From NCBI GenBank assembly GCA_035772405.1, contig JAYKKM010000173.1:1657501-1721500 (forward strand): DNA of 64,000 nucleotides. Reading direction: 5' to 3'. The DNA is from Chrysogorgia sp. JL179-B06 (Eukaryota; Cnidaria; Anthozoa; Scleralcyonacea; Chrysogorgiidae). Under the pieces are notes generated by a model. It ran no database searches. It was not told the origin of the DNA and was given only the letters and a program-made list of their open reading frames with translations. Each line of letters starts with the position of its first letter. Position 1 is the first letter of the stretch. Positions 61,866 to 64,000 of the stretch are shown here, one piece after another. The translations under genes and the position numbers were made by a program.

Positions 61866-63330
61866 TTTAGAGAATCAATTCAATTGAAATGTAATGATTA
61901 ATGCTAAAACGACGATTGGTCAACGACCAGGCTGACCCCCTCTCTCGTCAGGCATGCCCCTGGATCCGCCACTGCGGAGGATAGTTTGCTTTGATTTTCA
62001 AAACGGACCTTGTTTTTTAGAAAAAATTTTTCAATTCCAAAAACTTTCATAATTTTTACTGTTTGATCACTGTGCGAACTGCGACTGTTCATGTGCGTGA
62101 CCCTTGAATTGACGTCACTTCTTGAACTTATGGCTAAAAGGGATGAACTGCAAAATGAACCCTATTCTGTTTTTTGATCTGGTCTTTATTTTTGGTTAGA
62201 TTAAGGGTTGTTAGGATTAGGGTTTGGGTTTAGACTAGTTCTTGAAAATCGGGAAGATCCCCTTTTGCTTAATCCTTTTTGCCTTCACCAGCAGGGAGAA
62301 GAGGCTTACTAAGAACATTGACAAGAAAAAAATAAGTACTTTTTATGTCGAAGTATATGCAATTAGCTCTATAGAAAATGGCTCGCAACACATTTTAAAA
62401 GTTGATATAAAACTGTCAAAACACCGCCATTTTGAATATAACCGTGACCGTCATGTGCTTGGAAGTGTTGTATTTTGTACTTTTGTGCTACCTATCCGTG
62501 GGGGCCATGTATTACCCAGTTTGTGTTTGTAATAGCGATTACTAAAAACAACGTTGAGAAGAAGCTTAATTTGGTTTTGCAATTTATTCGAGCTCATATT
62601 AAGATAAAGGTCACAGTATCTCCTGCGCAATTATTCTGTCTTTGTCCCCCACCAAATAAAAATTATGATATCCCACCCTGACAGCTACATTTTGGATGAG
62701 CAAGAATGGCGGTTCAAGTAATTCGTAGCGCAGTGATTGTAGCGGTACTCCGTTGAGTTACAAACCGTCGTTTGAGAACATGGATTCAATGACAGACGGA
62801 CGATTGCAAGTCTTCCTAATGATTTTAATGGAAGGTAATAGAGGGAACTTCTCATTTTTTGCCCGCATTTATACTTGTTCATGCGACCAGAGTAGAACTT
62901 GACTGTCAGAAGTCCAAGATTCAAAACGCAAACTACGAGATTAACGAGATATAATGGATAAAGATTTCTATGCTTTGGGGTGTTATTTTTACAGCACTCA
63001 AGTTCCTCGACTTATGGATGGCGATTATGTCTTACCATACTGTAGATAGAAAACTGGTGTTGTTGGAACTGGGTAAGCTGTTTGGTTCTCTAGCGTCCGT
63101 TGATAGATTAATTGCAAGAGATGAATTGTATAGAGTCTTTTAAAAGAACATTAAATTGACCTCCTTTCTCAAAATATATAAAATTATAATAGAGGCCTTT
63201 ATAATGCTTAATCTATTTGTGCGAGATTTACCTCTGGAAACACATTGTCCCTCTCAAATGAATTCCCCCCTCTAGCTGTCAACAATTTTAGCTTTATCAA
63301 AACGCATTGTGATATATATACAGTGTATCG
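61866..63330. other. Intergenic; hAT-like end, otherwise nothing
   Basis: CCTGGATCCGCCACTG at 61960-61975 is a hAT-type end. 62195-62235 is GGTTAG/GGGTT-rich. ORFs 62242-62532 and 63465-63905 show no known domain. Confidence 0.35.
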
Positions 63331-63344
63331 ATGGGGTGTCAGCT

Positions 63345-64000
63345 ACTTAGGGCCTAGGATAGGAGTAGGAGTTACCCTAGCGCCAGGGGTGAAAAGATAG
63401 CTTTGCGTTTATAAGGAAATGATCGGGCTAGGGTAACCCTAGGGACTAGGGTGATAGTATACTTGTGCCGTCAATCAAAATTCGAGTGTTAAACATGGTG
63501 GAAAGAAAGAAAATTCTTCGCTGTATTATCGATTTAATATCTCTACTACCTGTGCTTACTTCTCTTTCTGTTAGATGGTATTCTTCTTTGTTATTCAATC
63601 ACGTCTTTATAACTGTTAAACAACTAATACTCCTTTCATTGCAGCTCTACATTCCAACTCCTTGCCCTATCTCGACGACATTCGTCGAAGAGATTTCACA
63701 ATGCAGATGCAGATGCAAATTTGATGTGGTTTTCGACCAGCCCCACTACCCCCCCCCCCCCCCCCACCACACTTTCTTTGGACGCCTTATGGTTTTTGAC
63801 AGGACATTGAAAATATGCCGAGGCTTTGCAAGTGCATCAAGAGGCCTGATACCTAAAAACTTGACCCTGGTGGTTCCGGGTTTGTCCCTATCAATTGTGT
63901 TTTAATAATGCAAAAACATATCCCTGTGCTAGGGTTTCCCTAGCCTAAAGTGATAAGAGTGACCCTACTATTAGGGTAACCCTTAGTTTGTCTTATAAAG
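63345..64000 (+). mobile_element. AGGGTAACCCTAG-word element, runs off the window
   Basis: TAGGGTAACCCTAG-like words occur at 63370-63450 and again at 63930-63990 in both directions. Between them a frame from 63495 (ACATGGTGG: MVERKKILRCIIDLISLLPV) is hydrophobic, like the leader ORFs in the PIF-like elements. Right end not in the window. Confidence 0.45.

Noticed and set aside
63465..63905. A 146-residue novel protein
   Set aside because: It spans a poly-C tract (poly-Pro) and repeat words; only the first ~50 residues could be a leader ORF.

Overview
This window is nuclear DNA from a marine invertebrate animal, most likely an anthozoan cnidarian (coral or sea anemone); this is an inference. 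The signs are an intron-rich animal gene with GT-AG splice sites, AT-rich sequence, many degenerate TTAGGG-like stretches, CR1/L2-type LINE fragments, a tRNA-derived SINE, repeats with hammerhead-like cores, and a very dense load of non-autonomous DNA transposons. There are no bacterial operons, CRISPR arrays or phage genes.

Ordinary genes. (1) Four intact single-exon genes of the TMEM163 family (six-helix CDF-like zinc transporters) lie at 6229-7110 (+), 16464-17300 (-), 21620-22501 (-) and 30092-30946 (+), in diverging orientations and separated by transposon-rich DNA. (2) From 40206 to 55447 (+) lies one WDR5 gene, assembled here by hand from 13 coding exons with in-phase junctions. Exons 2, 3 and 13 carry four single-base insertions, all in short homopolymers. 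After discounting them the coding length is 1089 nt (363 codons). WDR5 is the histone H3/MLL-scaffold beta-propeller; its introns are full of transposons. (3) Small or broken genes: a RecQ-like helicase start (44294-44489), an antisense cysteine-containing exon (44490-44877), a HARBI1-like transposase remnant (32180-32554, -), and LINE reverse-transcriptase pieces (13651-14012, 32690-33013, 35372-35480 and 53690-54180).

Transposon landscape. 1-6 kb: SINE, a 2.9-kb transposon with ~550-bp inverted repeats, MITEs. 7.3-7.9 kb: long (TA)n. 8-13 kb: nested inverted repeats around a 1.6-kb PIF/Harbinger-like element. 13-16 kb: LINE, SINE and hammerhead-type repeats. 17.6-25.3 kb: PIF-like, foldback, pogo-like and TTAA-flanked elements between TMEM163-like genes. 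26.4-28.4 kb: three identical 653-bp tandem units, each with a 66-bp perfect palindrome. 28.5-39 kb: hAT-like, PIF-like and foldback elements. 40-55 kb: WDR5 with intronic elements. 55-64 kb: nested foldbacks, then mostly unrecognised sequence.

Main point of interest: many of these elements are built on the same plan. Each has its own short sequence word repeated in both orientations near both ends. Several, with 3-bp TWA (TTA/TAA) target duplications, also carry a tiny ORF with a hydrophobic segment followed by basic residues. I interpret these as remnants of the leader exon of PIF/Harbinger transposases. Two such elements closely bracket WDR5 exon 6.
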